Shown: positions 63,101 through 64,000 of the stretch, piece after piece | How the letters are laid out: each line of letters opens with the position of its first letter | How positions within the stretch are numbered: position 1 is the stretch's first letter | Assembly: GCA_016946835.1 (NCBI GenBank) | Contig: JACVTC010000169.1 | Location: 216,001-280,000 of the forward strand | Reading direction: 5' to 3' | Length of the DNA stretch: 64,000 bases | Source of the DNA: Neocallimastix lanati (nom. inval.) | Taxonomy: Eukaryota > Neocallimastigomycota > Neocallimastigomycetes > Neocallimastigales > Neocallimastigaceae | Position numbers and translations under genes: made by a program | Notes under the pieces: generated by a model | Database searches by the model: none | What the model was told of the DNA's origin: nothing | What the model saw: only the letters and a program-made list of their open reading frames with translations

Positions 63101-63893
63101 AAGATATTATTTGGAGTACCCAAAATTTTATTTTTTTTCATTTCATAAATTAATTTAATAAATAATAATTAAATCATAAATAATGTAATTAATAATTAAA
63201 TAATGAAATTAATAATTAAATAATGAAATTAATAATTAAATAATGTAATTAATAATTAAATAATGAAATTAATATATACAATGAAATAATCATCATCATC
63301 ATCATCATAATGATAATAATAATAATAATAAATAATAATAATAAATAATAATAATAAATAATAATAATAAAAAATTTTATATAAATAGTTCACTATTTTC
63401 CTAAATAAATTATAATAATAAATAAATAAAATTAATAGTAATTTATTTTTTGTTGTTAAAAAATAAATAAATATTATTAATAGTAAAAGTTTTAATTTTT
63501 ATTGATTAAGAATTTAAAACTAAACATTTAAAAATAAAAAAAAAAAATTAAGAAAATAATTTATAAATTTATTTAAATATATATCAGGATATATATTGAA
63601 TAAATATAATAGTTTTTAAAGGAAAAAGAATAAAACTAAACAAATTTTATTTGAATATTACATAAGAAAAAAAAAGAGGTAAATATTATTAAAAATAAAA
63701 AAAATCAAAAGTAATAAATTGGTTTTAAAAATATATATATATGAATATAAAATATTATAAAAAAAAATAAATGCTTAATATAATTAATAAATATTTTTTA
63801 TTTTATTTAAAATAATAATTTAAAATTGAATGTATTATTATTATTTTAATATTATTAATAATTTAAACCTTAAAAGAAAATCAATATAAAAAA
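57176..63893. other. Long A+T-rich gene desert with arrays
   Basis: Contents: ATAAATAT and AATAATAA arrays (57540-57935), (ATT)n (60061-60151), ATTTATTATTTT words (60850-61030), a 19-bp unit TAATTTTTATATCTTTTAT (about 61815-61930), TTAATAATTAAATAATGAAA units (about 63170-63275) and (ATC)n/(AAT)n (63288-63370). Faint mixed stretches occur at 58150-58420 and 62205-62400; the latter reads NENETSTEE and WKFLKNLISYKIQKSYEIKF around a stop, possibly decayed coding. No gene, tRNA or clear transposon. Confidence 0.55.
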
Positions 63894-64000
63894 ATGAAAA
63901 TTTTAAATATTTTTGTTTTAGCTTGTCTTTACTTAGCTAATTTTGTATATTCAGACTTAGTTCCTGGTAACACCTTTGATTCTATGTTCTTTGGTGCCTG
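63894..64000 (+). CDS. Secreted protein, N-terminus only (window edge)
   Basis: ATG in A-rich context, then 35 codons open to the edge: MKILNIFVLACLYLANFVYS is a clear signal peptide with likely cleavage after S20, followed by DLVPGNTFDSMFFGA. The composition shifts abruptly from A/T words to balanced codons, as at the starts of the other three genes. Family not recognisable from 15 mature residues; a cellulosomal or other extracellular enzyme is plausible from the neighbours. Confidence 0.75.
   Translation, partial: MKILNIFVLACLYLANFVYSDLVPGNTFDSMFFGA

Overview
The window looks like nuclear DNA of an anaerobic gut fungus (Neocallimastigomycota: Neocallimastix, Piromyces, Anaeromyces or a relative). 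The intergenic DNA is extremely A+T-rich and full of homopolymers and ATT/TTTA microsatellites. The genes are intronless islands of more balanced composition. Two secreted proteins end in the cysteine-rich fungal dockerin (CBM10-type; CW..LGY.CC..C...YTD.DG.W....WCG) that anchors enzymes in the fungal cellulosome. The genus cannot be fixed from the sequence alone.

Layout. 1-12 kb: a stack of LTR elements around three tRNA genes (Ser-UGA and Cys-GCA in tandem, Trp-CCA opposed). Family A is a complete, apparently recent, gag-only LTR retrotransposon (2350-5806; two 660-bp LTRs, TSD AGTTT) plus two solo LTRs. Family B is a set of ~505-541 bp LTR-like units (TGATACG...CGTATCA, 4-bp TSDs); two of its ends lie exactly 14 nt upstream of a tRNA 5' end. 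12-16 kb: homopolymer and minisatellite DNA. 16.1-18.3 kb: dead Ty1/copia element. 19.4-20.0 kb (minus): secreted DUF3237-like protein with one dockerin. 20-30.5 kb: microsatellites, two copies of an unknown repeat (family C), a long inverted repeat and two adjacent MITE-like elements. 30.5-32.0 kb: intronless vWA-domain protein of DUF2828 type. 33-35 kb: LINE relics. 38.5-39.6 kb: acetyl-xylan-esterase-like enzyme with two dockerins. 40.9-44.5, 46-47.3, 49.8-51.6 and 52.9-54.4 kb: broken non-LTR retrotransposons on both strands, interrupted by a small TRIM-like LTR element (47569-49441). 54.4-55.8 kb: a MITE and the 3' end of another retroelement. 56-63.9 kb: minisatellites. 63894 to the edge: start of a secreted protein.

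How it fits together. The host genes that can be supported are three tRNAs, two cellulosomal proteins, one vWA protein and one partial secreted protein; almost everything else is mobile or simple-sequence DNA. The best candidate for something undescribed is family A. The 10 bases after its 5' LTR cannot be a tRNA 3'-end primer site but are the exact complement of a stretch inside the LTR, about 32 nt downstream of a TATA box, with 13 nt of pairing in all. This is the arrangement expected of a self-priming (Tf1-like) retrotransposon. Family B in turn shows a fixed spacing to Pol III genes reminiscent of Ty3.
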